Assembly: GCA_002401525.1 (NCBI GenBank)
Contig: NVTH01000120.1
Coordinates: forward strand, 5,046-10,318
Source of the DNA: Moraxellaceae bacterium
GTDB lineage: Bacteria; Pseudomonadota; Gammaproteobacteria; Pseudomonadales; UBA3067
Direction of reading: 5' to 3'
DNA length: 5,273 nt
Position numbers and translations under genes: made by a program. The notes under the pieces were generated by a model. The model saw nothing but the letters and a program-made list of their open reading frames with translations, was not told the DNA's origin and did not search any database. Positions 1 through 5,257 of this stretch are shown one piece after another. The first letter of the stretch is position 1, and each line of letters opens with the position of its first letter.

Positions 1-1317
1 ATTTTGATCATCGAAGATGACCCCGTTTTCAATAAGGTATTGACGAATTTAGCCCGCGGTAATGGCTTTAATTGTCTTTCTGCTAGGGATGGTGAAGAGG
101 GATTGAGCCTCGCCTTGAAGTATCAACCCTTGGGGATACTGTTGGACATGAGCTTGCCTGACATGGATGGTTTAGAGGTATTAGAAAAATTAAAGTCGAA
201 CTCCAGCACCTCGGCAATTCCTGTAGAAGTCATCACGGGTAGGCAGATTGATTCCAAAATCATGCGCGGTGGGGCAGTGGGGGTTATCCAGAAACCGGGA
301 GCAGAAGAAGAAATAATCAGCGTATTAAAGCGTTTTGGTGAGGCCTATCGGCGCACTATTAATAAAATACTAGTCGTGGAAGACGAATTGGTCGGCCAAC
401 AAGCATTGCGCCTTTTGTTACAAGACGTAGGCATGGAAGTGGATTGTGTCGCCACGGGTGCGGATGCAATTCAGGCTGTGCTGAATTGGGAATACGATTG
501 CATGATACTTGACTTAGGTTTGCCGGACATTAGCGGATTAGACGTGTTGCAACGTCTTGGTGATAATTTGCCTACGCTGCTTCCTGTGGTGGTATACACC
601 GGGCGAGAGATTTGCGAAAAAGAGCAGCAGCAATTGGATCAATACGCTTTAAACGTGATTAAGAAGGAGAGCTCTTTTGCCAATCTTCTTACTGCGGTGA
701 ATGCGTTCTTGAATTCTATTCACCGTGACGGCGCTAATCATGCTGTCAGTGATACGTCCACCGATCGATCTCTAGAGCTGACCCATGTGATTCAAGAGGA
801 ACACTCTTTTCAGCAGCTTGGTCCTCAACCACATGATCTTCAGGAGCATGAACTTAAGACTCATTGTGATGACGCCGTATGTTTGCAGGACAGAAAGGTG
901 TTGTTAGTGGATGATGATGTGCGCAATTTATTTAGCTTATCTAAAGTGCTGCAGGATGAAGGCATGCAGGTGGTGATTGCGGAAAATGGTCAAATCGCGT
1001 TGGATAAGCTCGCTGCGATTGAAAATGAAGACGTTGAAATTGTCCTAATGGATATTATGATGCCGGTGATGGATGGTTACGAAGCGATTCAGCGCATTCG
1101 GGAATTAGAATATACGGCTAACATTCCCATTATTGCGGTGACGGCCAATGCCATGCTGGAAGATCGCCAAAAGTGCATAGATTGTGGCGCATCGGACTAT
1201 TTATCCAAGCCGGTGGAGGCGGAGTTGTTATTTTCGACCTTGAAACTATGTCTATTCAAATACGGAGCGCTGGAACGCGGTCCCTCTTCGCGCGTAGGGT
1301 CGGATAGGTCCGGTTAG
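1..1317 (+). CDS. C-terminal part of a multi-receiver (3x REC) protein, probably a hybrid sensor histidine kinase; 5' end outside window
   Basis: The frame is open to the first base (codons ATT TTG ATC ATC), so the gene starts upstream and the TTG at 4 is not a real start. Counting from that codon, three receiver domains follow each other. REC1 is about residues 1-112, with acidic pocket E4/D5/D6, phospho-acceptor D48 in LLDMSLPDMDG, T78 and K97. REC2 is about 120-237, with E126/D127, D170 in ILDLGLPDISG, T199 and K220. REC3 is about 297-418, with D303/D304, D350 in LMDIMMPVMDG, T380 and K402. All three keep the residues needed for phosphotransfer. A polar, low-complexity linker (about 238-296) separates REC2 and REC3. 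No DNA-binding or enzymatic output domain follows REC3; the protein ends about 19 residues later. Tandem C-terminal RECs are typical of large cytoplasmic or membrane hybrid histidine kinases, so this is probably the tail of one. That is inference, as the kinase core is not in the window. Confidence 0.88.
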   Translation: MLIIEDDPVFNKVLTNLARGNGFNCLSARDGEEGLSLALKYQPLGILLDMSLPDMDGLEVLEKLKSNSSTSAIPVEVITGRQIDSKIMRGGAVGVIQKPGAEEEIISVLKRFGEAYRRTINKILVVEDELVGQQALRLLLQDVGMEVDCVATGADAIQAVLNWEYDCMILDLGLPDISGLDVLQRLGDNLPTLLPVVVYTGREICEKEQQQLDQYALNVIKKESSFANLLTAVNAFLNSIHRDGANHAVSDTSTDRSLELTHVIQEEHSFQQLGPQPHDLQEHELKTHCDDAVCLQDRKVLLVDDDVRNLFSLSKVLQDEGMQVVIAENGQIALDKLAAIENEDVEIVLMDIMMPVMDGYEAIQRIRELEYTANIPIIAVTANAMLEDRQKCIDCGASDYLSKPVEAELLFSTLKLCLFKYGALERGPSSRVGSDRSG

Positions 1318-1342
1318 TGCTAGATTTATTTAGCGCTAGCAC
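1317..1342 (+). repeat. Inverted repeat just after the multi-REC stop codon
   Basis: GTGCTAG (1317-1323) and CTAGCAC (1336-1342) are perfect 7-bp arms around a 12-nt loop, beginning on the last base of the stop codon. A second small inverted repeat follows: TTTAGA at 1351-1356 and TCTAAA at 1364-1369. Neither is followed by a run of T, so an intrinsic terminator is possible but not shown. Confidence 0.35.
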
Positions 1343-1429
1343 CAGCACGGTTTAGAGAAGCGTTCTAAAGCCTGCTCCAACGAGCCCCTGGCTGACTCAT
1401 TATTTAGTGACCCTTGAATACTCTTTGAC

Positions 1430-1460
1430 TTGAATCTCAAGCCAGCATTCACTGTATAAT
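1430..1460 (+). promoter_or_regulatory. Probable sigma-70 promoter for the VF530 gene
   Basis: A consensus -10 box TATAAT lies at 1455-1460, 31 bases before the ATG at 1492. The best -35 candidate is TTGAAT at 1430-1435, with a rather long 19-bp spacer. TTGACT at 1425-1430 fits the consensus better but is too far away. The -10 box is convincing; the -35 box is not certain. Confidence 0.5.
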
Positions 1461-1491
1461 GAGCGGGTTCTCAAAATGATAGGCCGTTTCC

Positions 1492-1740
1492 ATGACTCAG
1501 CAGCAACCGAATAATCCATTGCACGGCGTGACCCTAGAGCAGGTGGTGGTTAAGCTGGAAGCGCATTTTGGTTGGCCAGTTTTGGCAGATACTATTGCCA
1601 TCAACTGTTTTAAAAATGACCCTTCAGTAAAGTCTTCTTTAAAATTCTTACGAAAAACTCCTTGGGCGCGGACTAAGGTGGAAGATTTGTACGTCGCCAC
1701 CTTCTCTGAGCCCGACCCTTGGGCGAATCATAGGAAATGA
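1492..1740 (+). CDS. VF530 family (DUF2132) small DNA-binding protein
   Basis: This 82-aa protein has the family signature almost throughout: [10 protein letters not shown] near the N-terminus (residues 7-16), a central [11 protein letters not shown] segment, then [22 protein letters not shown] (residues 39-60, quoted in outline) and KVEDLY. This matches the VF530/DUF2132 family of small alpha-helical proteins, named after a Vibrio fischeri protein and annotated as DNA-binding; its cellular role is not established. The length is close to the usual family size, with a short polar extension at each end. The ATG at 1492 is preceded by only a weak ribosome site (AGG near 1481). The stop overlaps the next gene by four bases (ATGA), so the two are probably translated together from the promoter near 1455. 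Confidence 0.9.
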   Translation: MTQQQPNNPLHGVTLEQVVVKLEAHFGWPVLADTIAINCFKNDPSVKSSLKFLRKTPWARTKVEDLYVATFSEPDPWANHRK

Positions 1741-2108
1741 TGATGGACTATCAGTTAGTGTTACAGTTTGATGGCGCTTTAATGGATGACTTTGACGCCT
1801 TGCTTAAGCTCGAGTTTGAGCTGGGCTTAGGCCTTGGCAAGGAGCATGCTGTTGAGGGGCATCAATTAGGCACCGGAAAGCTGAGTTTGATCATTGCTAC
1901 GGATTGTCCCGAATCCGCACTTGGGCTGTCGAAGAATATAATCCTTAAGCAAGACAGCAAATTGCTAGGCGGTCTGGTGGCGGCTTTTAAGGCTGCTGAT
2001 GGCGATGCTTACACGGTGATTTTCCCAGAGAGATCTAAGAGCGACGATGAGAACCTCGAGAACGGTGAAAACCGTGAGCATTCTTCCGAAGGTTTTTGTG
2101 TGCTTTAA
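1737..2108 (+). CDS. Uncharacterised acidic protein coupled to the VF530 gene
   Basis: I do not recognise a named family. The frame begins with three consecutive ATG codons (1737, 1740, 1743). The first overlaps the VF530 stop as ATGA. AGGA at 1732-1735 is best spaced for the third ATG, so the protein may really start at MDYQLV (121 aa). It is soluble, with no signal peptide or membrane helix. It alternates hydrophobic and acidic stretches ([20 protein letters not shown]), has a [18 protein letters not shown] segment, then strand-like LSLIIATD and AYTVIFPE. The tail after about residue 100 is charged and probably disordered, and ends in FCVL. The pattern suggests a small alpha/beta domain. 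Close coupling with the VF530 gene suggests a shared function, but none can be named. I see no terminator directly after the stop. Confidence 0.8.
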   Translation: MMMDYQLVLQFDGALMDDFDALLKLEFELGLGLGKEHAVEGHQLGTGKLSLIIATDCPESALGLSKNIILKQDSKLLGGLVAAFKAADGDAYTVIFPERSKSDDENLENGENREHSSEGFCVL

Positions 2109-2447
2109 ATTAACCTTGTGCTGCCCGCATCGCACGTTTTCAGTTGATTTGTCGTGCTTGGCCAGAGAGTGATGGACGAAGCTGGCTTTCAAGCGTTATT
2201 TTAGTTATTGTTCATTAACGAAAAATTGTCAGATATAAGTAGTGCTTATCACTCGCATTCCTGGATCTATTGAATCCTCAGCGATTCACGGAACTGCTGG
2301 GTTTTAGACCTGGTTCCCGGATTGTTACAGACTTTAGCGCTATCTTAATAATCGTTCATCAGGCTTTTTCACCTTTTGACGAATAATAGATTGAACTGAA
2401 TTTTTCTAATTAATTTACTTTGGCAATGATATTGCTTAGTTGAGAGA
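2109..2447 (+). other. Gene-free intergenic stretch with short inverted repeats
   Basis: No coding frame with a believable start and family match is visible on either strand. A 75-codon minus-strand frame here is only the shadow of the gene ending at 2108. It holds two small hairpin candidates: TGAATC (2271-2276) with GATTCA (2283-2288), and GGAAC (2290-2294) with GTTCC (2313-2317), the latter containing an inner GGT/ACC pair. Neither is followed by a T run. The right end is AT-rich and carries the sigma-54-like element described separately. Confidence 0.5.
2421..2436 (+). promoter_or_regulatory. Sigma-54 (-24/-12) promoter-like element
   Basis: TGGCAATGATATTGCT matches the RpoN consensus TGGCAC-N5-TTGCW in its invariant GG and GC, with exactly ten bases between them, and in the whole TGGCA and TTGCT blocks. 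It reads toward the small membrane protein gene. The predicted start of transcription would fall at about 2446-2448, on or next to that gene's ATG, which would leave no leader for ribosome binding. It may be a chance match, or the true start may be the in-frame ATG at 2469. Confidence 0.35.
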
Positions 2448-2573
2448 ATGAAAAAGAAACCTGACATAATGCTAGTTCTTGCCGTCATTTTTGGATTAGG
2501 CGTTTTGGTAAGTAGTTACACTCAAGGTGAAATTTCACCGGAGAGCGTGGCAAAACAATACGTCATTCGATAG
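2448..2573 (+). CDS. 41-aa single-pass small membrane protein
   Basis: The frame begins ATG AAA AAG AAA and ends with TAG at 2571-2573. The protein has a short positively charged N-terminus (MKKKPD), one hydrophobic helix at about residues 7-24 (IMLVLAVIFGLGVLVSS), and a polar tail (TQGEISPESVAKQYVIR). The layout suggests a small inner-membrane protein with a cytoplasmic N-terminus, or a cleaved or anchored secreted peptide; there is no lipobox cysteine. GAGAG at 2442-2446 is close to the ATG and makes a poor Shine-Dalgarno site. An internal in-frame ATG at 2469 would give a protein that is almost only the helix. It converges with ygfA, with 20 bases between the stops. Function unknown. Confidence 0.62.
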   Translation: MKKKPDIMLVLAVIFGLGVLVSSYTQGEISPESVAKQYVIR

Positions 2574-2582
2574 AACGTTCGC

Positions 2583-2605
2583 TTCGAATATTCCTAAAAT
2601 TCGAA
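2583..2605. repeat. Inverted repeat between convergent genes (weak terminator candidate)
   Basis: TTCGAAT (2583-2589) and ATTCGAA (2599-2605) form a perfect 7-bp stem with a 9-nt loop. It lies between the stop of the small membrane protein and the last codons of ygfA, and overlaps the ygfA stop. The position suits a two-way terminator, but the stem is AT-rich and no T run follows on either strand. Confidence 0.3.
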
Positions 2606-3175
2606 TAGGTTGCAATCCGTAACCGCTAGATCAAGTGGCACATCCCACCTCCTCAAAGGAATCTCGTCAATTCTTTGGAATTGATGCCCGACCCCCACTA
2701 AAACTGGCTTGCGCGTTGGACTTTTGACTTTAAAGCAAAATGTCCGATCGTAGTATCCACCCCCCATTCCGATGCGATTACCTCGCTGATCAAATGCCAC
2801 TAAGGGCGTAATGACTAAATCCAGCGCCCAGGGCGGAATTTGGCTTGAATTTGATGCTAAGGGTTCGGGAATGCCGTACTTATTGGTGGCCAGTGCTTGT
2901 CCTTTTTTGTAGCGGCTAAAAAGAAGTTTTTTGTTGCAAGGAGCCAGGGCGGGTAGGTAGCAATGCTTGCCCATTTTCCAGGCTGTTTCTAATACAGGAA
3001 TGGGGTTTATCTCTCCATCATTAGGCCAGTAAAGGGCTATGTGTTTGCTTCTTATGAATAAAGGGTGTCGAGTGAGCTGCTTGCACAGTGATAGAGAGGC
3101 CGTTTTTTGTTCGCTGACCTTGAGGCTTCTACGTTGTTCGCGAATTGAATTACGAATGGTTTTTAGTGCCTGCAT
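2594..3175 (-). CDS. ygfA: 5-formyltetrahydrofolate cyclo-ligase (5,10-methenyltetrahydrofolate synthetase)
   Basis: This 193-aa protein has the normal length for the family. The enzyme uses ATP to convert 5-formyl-THF to 5,10-methenyl-THF in the cytosol, returning the storage form of folate to one-carbon metabolism. Visible marks are the basic N-terminal helix (IRNSIREQRRSL), ALYWPNDGEI at about 47-56, KYGIPEP at about 99-105, DLVITPLVAFD at about 119-129, and the diagnostic nucleotide/phosphate-binding loop GNRIGMGGGYYDR at 132-144. The end WDVPLDLAVTD is also typical. It lies about 118 bases downstream of the 6S RNA gene on the same strand, the classical ssrS-ygfA arrangement, and is probably transcribed by read-through from ssrS. 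No clear Shine-Dalgarno site precedes the ATG at 3175, but no better start is visible, since the conserved N-terminal helix begins a few residues later. Confidence 0.95.
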   Translation of the reverse strand: MQALKTIRNSIREQRRSLKVSEQKTASLSLCKQLTRHPLFIRSKHIALYWPNDGEINPIPVLETAWKMGKHCYLPALAPCNKKLLFSRYKKGQALATNKYGIPEPLASNSSQIPPWALDLVITPLVAFDQRGNRIGMGGGYYDRTFCFKVKSPTRKPVLVGVGHQFQRIDEIPLRRWDVPLDLAVTDCNLFEF

Positions 3176-3293
3176 GGAGAGATGAGGAATCAGTGTCGTT
3201 AGTGAATGTGGATTTTAATCGATGGGATAAATTGTTGTGATTGATGCTGTGGTCAGTGCTGTGAATACAGGGCAATTGGCCAAGGTCTTAAGT

Positions 3294-3477
3294 TACAGTT
3301 CCCCAAAATGCCGCTGTTGATTAGGTCCTTGAACCTTTAGGTTCAAGGTGGCGGTCTCTGTTACGCTTCAGGCTTTCCGGCGGGCGGACGTGCGCAACGG
3401 CATAAACGAGAAACCCCCGGGTTGGTCTTTATAGGCTCGAGGACGATACCAACTGGCCAACACCTCAGGGAACTGAA
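3294..3477 (-). ncRNA. ssrS: 6S RNA, regulator of sigma-70 RNA polymerase
   Basis: 6S RNA binds RNA polymerase-sigma70 as a mimic of an open promoter and represses housekeeping transcription in stationary phase. On the minus strand the RNA starts with CAGTTCCC (3475-3468) followed by TGAGGTG, and ends with GGGAACTG (3303-3296). These ends are exact complements and form the closing stem, giving about 180 nt, the usual size. The conserved 3' half shows CCTTGAAC-CTAAAG-GTTCAAGG (minus strand of about 3327-3348), the hallmark hairpin also seen in the E. coli RNA, followed by CAGCGGCAT before the closing stem. The location between zapA and ygfA on the same strand is the standard place for ssrS in Gammaproteobacteria. 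The exact ends are inferred from the stem and may be a few bases off. Confidence 0.93.
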
Positions 3478-3482
3478 TATCC

Positions 3483-3488
3483 ATTATA
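3483..3488 (-). promoter_or_regulatory. -10 box of the 6S RNA promoter
   Basis: Read on the minus strand, TATAAT occupies 3488-3483, and the predicted 5' end of 6S RNA follows 7-8 bases further on, at 3475-3476. The distance is right for a sigma-70 start. The matching -35 region (about 3505-3511, CTGCAT-like) is weak. Confidence 0.55.
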
Positions 3489-3675
3489 AACCAATATCTG
3501 GATAATGCAGTATTGCTTTGCAGGTAAGTGTGTAAACCTTGATATGGCCTAAAAATCGCGTGCAAAAGCATGGACGCCTTAAAGAGTGATAGCCACACTA
3601 ACGCAACCTGGTTGCAATGAATTATTAAGGCTCGATTGCCTGGGTTTTGTGGCGGCGGTGGCTAAAGGGGCAGGG

Positions 3676-3978
3676 CTAAAGAGTTAGCGCTTGTTCGACT
3701 TTTTCGGTCAAGATTCTTAAGCGTTTTTTAGTTTGCTCGGTGGACTTCTTGAGGTCTTTATTGGCGCTAATTAATTCATTGCTTAAGTTGAGCGCGGTCA
3801 TCACTGCAATTCGCTCAATGCCAATAATTTTGCCGCTTTGTCTTATCTCTATCATTTTGCTATTGAGTAGACGTGCTGATTCCAAAAGGCTTTGTTCTTC
3901 GCCTTCCGGACAGGCGATTTGGTATTCTTTGTCTAAAATGTGCACGCTGATATTGGTGGTCGTGGAGGTATTGGTCAT
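3676..3978 (-). CDS. zapA: Cell division protein ZapA
   Basis: This 100-aa protein matches ZapA in length and layout. A small N-terminal globular domain (about 1-50) opens with the beta-strand NISVHILDKEYQIACPEGEEQ..LL (outlined) and continues into LNSKMIEIRQSGKIIGIERIAVMTALNLSNEL. A long C-terminal coiled coil (about 65-98, rich in K, E and L) follows. ZapA forms dimers and tetramers that cross-link FtsZ filaments at midcell and recruit ZapB. The gene follows the 69-aa coiled-coil gene by 14 bases on the same strand and precedes ssrS, so the two proteins are probably co-expressed. Only a weak ribosome site (GAGAA) precedes the ATG. A plus-strand frame across this gene has no family match and is a shadow. 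Confidence 0.94.
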   Translation of the reverse strand: MTNTSTTTNISVHILDKEYQIACPEGEEQSLLESARLLNSKMIEIRQSGKIIGIERIAVMTALNLSNELISANKDLKKSTEQTKKRLRILTEKVEQALTL

Positions 3979-3992
3979 AGAGGAGTTCTCGC

Positions 3993-4202
3993 TTAGTGAT
4001 CCAGCTCCAGTGTTTTTAGACGACTGATCATGGTTTCAACTTTGTTGCGCGCCGTTTCATTTTTTTGAGAGAGGAGGGCTTTTTCTTTAGCCAAATTCCG
4101 CTCCTGAGTTTGCAGCGTTATTTTTTCTCTTTTTAGCTGGGTTAGTTGATCGATTAACGATTCTAGTCGATCTTCTAAATAGTCCAATTCATTTTCTAAC
4201 AT
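3993..4202 (-). CDS. TIGR02449-type small coiled-coil protein, probably ZapA-linked
   Basis: The 69-aa product is almost one continuous coiled coil. It begins MLENELDYLEDRLESLIDQL and has regular leucines or isoleucines every 3-4 residues, with many K, E, Q and R, but no membrane segment or enzyme motif. The family of short coiled-coil proteins encoded just upstream of zapA in Pseudomonas-type Gammaproteobacteria (TIGR02449) fits by size, pattern and position. It resembles ZapB in architecture and may play a similar division role beside ZapA; that is inferred from position, not shown by sequence. The stop (TGA at 3995-3993) lies 14 bases before the zapA start, so the two form an operon. The ATG at 4202 has no strong Shine-Dalgarno site, but is followed at once by the start of the helix, which supports it. 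Confidence 0.85.
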   Translation of the reverse strand: MLENELDYLEDRLESLIDQLTQLKREKITLQTQERNLAKEKALLSQKNETARNKVETMISRLKTLELDH

Positions 4203-4390
4203 AATTTTGAGATTAGGCTCAGAGGTTAGTGGGGTCCATGTGTCAGTAAGACTAATATAGAGCTCGTAAAAGCGATGGTCAACGGGGATTACAGGACGAG
4301 AAAGCTAGAAAAGGATAATTGGTCCCCAAAAAGAAGTTATACTGATCACTTTTAAATTCGTTTTTGTTTTGCTAGGAGAACTGCCGGGTC
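4203..4390. promoter_or_regulatory. Divergent intergenic promoter region between the coiled-coil/zapA operon and ygfB
   Basis: This 188-base gap separates two gene sets pointing away from each other, so it should hold both promoters. On the plus strand a -10-like TATACT is at 4338-4343 and an AGGAGA ribosome site at 4374-4379, 11 bases before the ygfB ATG. I see no strong -35 for it and no clear promoter for the minus strand. Confidence 0.4.
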
Positions 4391-4584
4391 ATGAGTTTTG
4401 ATTGTTTCAATGAGAAAATAACCTTTGATGAGATTGCGGAAAACCTTGCGGCCATCGGAATCTATTCAGCGGCCTCCGAAATTCATGGCCTCGTAAGCGG
4501 TTATATATGTTCCGGAGGAGACCCCCACGAGGAAAGAATTATTCGTTTAGTAGCGGGCCAGCTTGAGCTTGAGTATTCCTCAGT
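4391..4584 (+). CDS. ygfB: YgfB (UPF0149) family protein, 3' truncated by fusion to foreign DNA
   Basis: The N-terminal part of a UPF0149 protein is clear: after a non-conserved start (MSFDCFNEKITFDEIAENL) come SAASEIHGLVSGYICSGG at about residues 27-44, which aligns with the family's AEMHGLISGMICGG block in E. coli YgfB. Full-length members have roughly 180-200 residues; here family-like sequence stops after about 62 residues. The open frame runs on to TAA at 4616-4618, but its last 10-15 codons use bases that belong to the Rab gene in another frame, so that end is artificial. The start is supported by AGGAGA at 4374-4379. ygfB normally lies divergent to zapA and upstream of pepP and ubiH, as expected here. 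The biochemical role of YgfB is not well defined; in Pseudomonas it has been linked to regulation of ampDh3 and beta-lactam resistance. Confidence 0.85.
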
Positions 4585-4600
4585 ATTGGAAATTAATCAG
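4570..4600. other. Junction between bacterial and ciliate-like DNA
   Basis: Bacterial ygfB coding sequence is convincing to about 4570. From 4585 the Rab frame (ATT GGA AAT TAA TCA GTT GGA AAA) is conserved. The codon before 4585 (AGT, Ser) does not fit the hydrophobic residue Rab proteins have there. The break is therefore inferred at about 4570-4588. No insertion sequence, attachment site or target duplication is visible at the join. Confidence 0.85.
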
Positions 4601-5257
4601 TTGGAAAATCAAGTATAATTGAAAAATTTGTTTATGATGTGTTTGATGATAAACTAGCTCCTACTATAGGAATCGATTTCCTTGCAAAAACTTTACAAAT
4701 TGATGACAAAAATATTCGTCTCTAACTATGAGACACAGCTGGATAGGAAAAATTTTAAAGTCTTATACCAAATTATATGAGGGATGCTACCTGTGCAATA
4801 GTAGTATACGATGTTACAAATGTAAAGTCTTTCGACGATGTAATGAACTGATATTCATAATACAAAGATATTAGAGGACCATAAGCTCCTTGTGTACTAG
4901 TAGGAAATAAAATTGACATTGAAAGTGAAAGAGAAGTTACACAAGAGCAAGGTAAATAAAAAGCAGAATAATTATAGATGCAATATTATGAAGTAAGTGC
5001 TAAGACTGGTGAGAATATTAACGACATGTTTAGATAAATGAGTATATTTTTGTAACCTAATGAAAATAGTTTAATACTGAGTTAAGATCCTGGTTAGAGT
5101 ATAATTTTTATATATAGATTATATCTTAAAAGACAGCGGAATACAAAAAGATAAAATAAAAGAGGTTAAACAGTAAGAATAAAAACTAAATATTAAACTG
5201 TCAGAAAAAATTGAAATAAAATAAGAAGTCATTAAAAGAAAAAAAGTTTGTTGTTGA
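4585..5257 (+). CDS. Rab6-type small GTPase of a ciliate with reassigned stop codons, 5' truncated
   Basis: Reading TAA/TAG as Gln and TGA as Trp gives a nearly complete Rab of about 217 residues. In order it shows the P-loop GNQSVGKSS (4588-4614), switch I APTIGIDF (4657-4680), switch II LWDTAGQEKF (4726-4755), LIPNYMRDATCAIVVYD, NKID (4906-4917), SAK (4996-5004), a basic lysine-rich tail, and Cys-Cys as the last two residues before TGA at 5255-5257. Dicysteine ends are geranylgeranylated to anchor Rabs to membranes. TIGIDFL, IPNYMRDATCAIVVYDVTN and VKSF point to Rab6/Ypt6, which acts in Golgi traffic. In-frame TAA occurs 13 times and TAG up to three times. TGA stands at two conserved Trp positions (4729 and 4849), and TGG is not used. 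Exon 2 (5118-5257) is reached through a short intron. About 10-15 N-terminal residues are missing at the join. The AT-rich composition and the code exclude a bacterial gene. Confidence 0.93.
5099..5117 (+). other. Probable 19-nt spliceosomal mini-intron in the Rab gene
   Basis: GTATAATTTTTATATATAG starts with GT, ends with AG and is pure AT between. The Rab frame before it (first bases of codons at 5095, 5098) must shift by one base to reach the downstream frame that ends KRKKVCC-stop; removing 19 nt does exactly this. A longer version beginning at the GT of 5093 (25 nt) keeps the same frame, so the donor site is not settled. Very short introns are known in ciliates such as heterotrichs. Confidence 0.65.

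Noticed and set aside
4..1317. TTG at position 4 as start of a 437-aa protein
   Set aside because: The frame is open upstream to base 1 and the TTG lies inside the first beta-strand of REC1, so the gene begins outside the window.
1497..1700. 67-aa minus-strand protein
   Set aside because: It is wholly antisense to the VF530 gene.
1965..2192. 75-aa minus-strand protein
   Set aside because: It is largely antisense to the coupled gene at 1737-2108, with no recognisable motif.
3368..3598. 76-aa minus-strand protein
   Set aside because: It overlaps the 6S RNA gene and its promoter, has no family resemblance, and ends within the RNA.
3603..3615. GCAAC-CTG-GTTGC palindrome as terminator of zapA
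   Set aside because: The stem has only five pairs, no T run follows on the minus strand, and ssrS with its own promoter follows.
3740..4027. 95-aa plus-strand hydrophobic protein
   Set aside because: It is the antisense shadow of zapA, whose own frame is clearly conserved.
4729..4851. TGA codons as selenocysteine sites
   Set aside because: The positions are the invariant Trp of the G3 motif and a conserved Rab6 Trp; no Sec is known in Rab proteins.
5052..5069. Second intron GT...AG of 18 nt
   Set aside because: Its removal would also keep the frame, but the segment reads as LQPNENS, similar to the LPGMES part of Rab6, so it is more likely coding. Not excluded.
4585..5257. Rab segment as a bacterial pseudogene full of nonsense mutations
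   Set aside because: Every in-frame TAA/TAG sits in one continuous frame that matches Rab residue by residue, several fall at conserved Gln positions, and both TGAs at conserved Trp. Random decay would not do this.
4585..5257. Horizontal transfer of a host gene into the bacterium
   Set aside because: The gene could not be translated with the bacterial code, keeps an intron, shows no amelioration of its AT-rich composition, and there are no mobile-element ends at the join.
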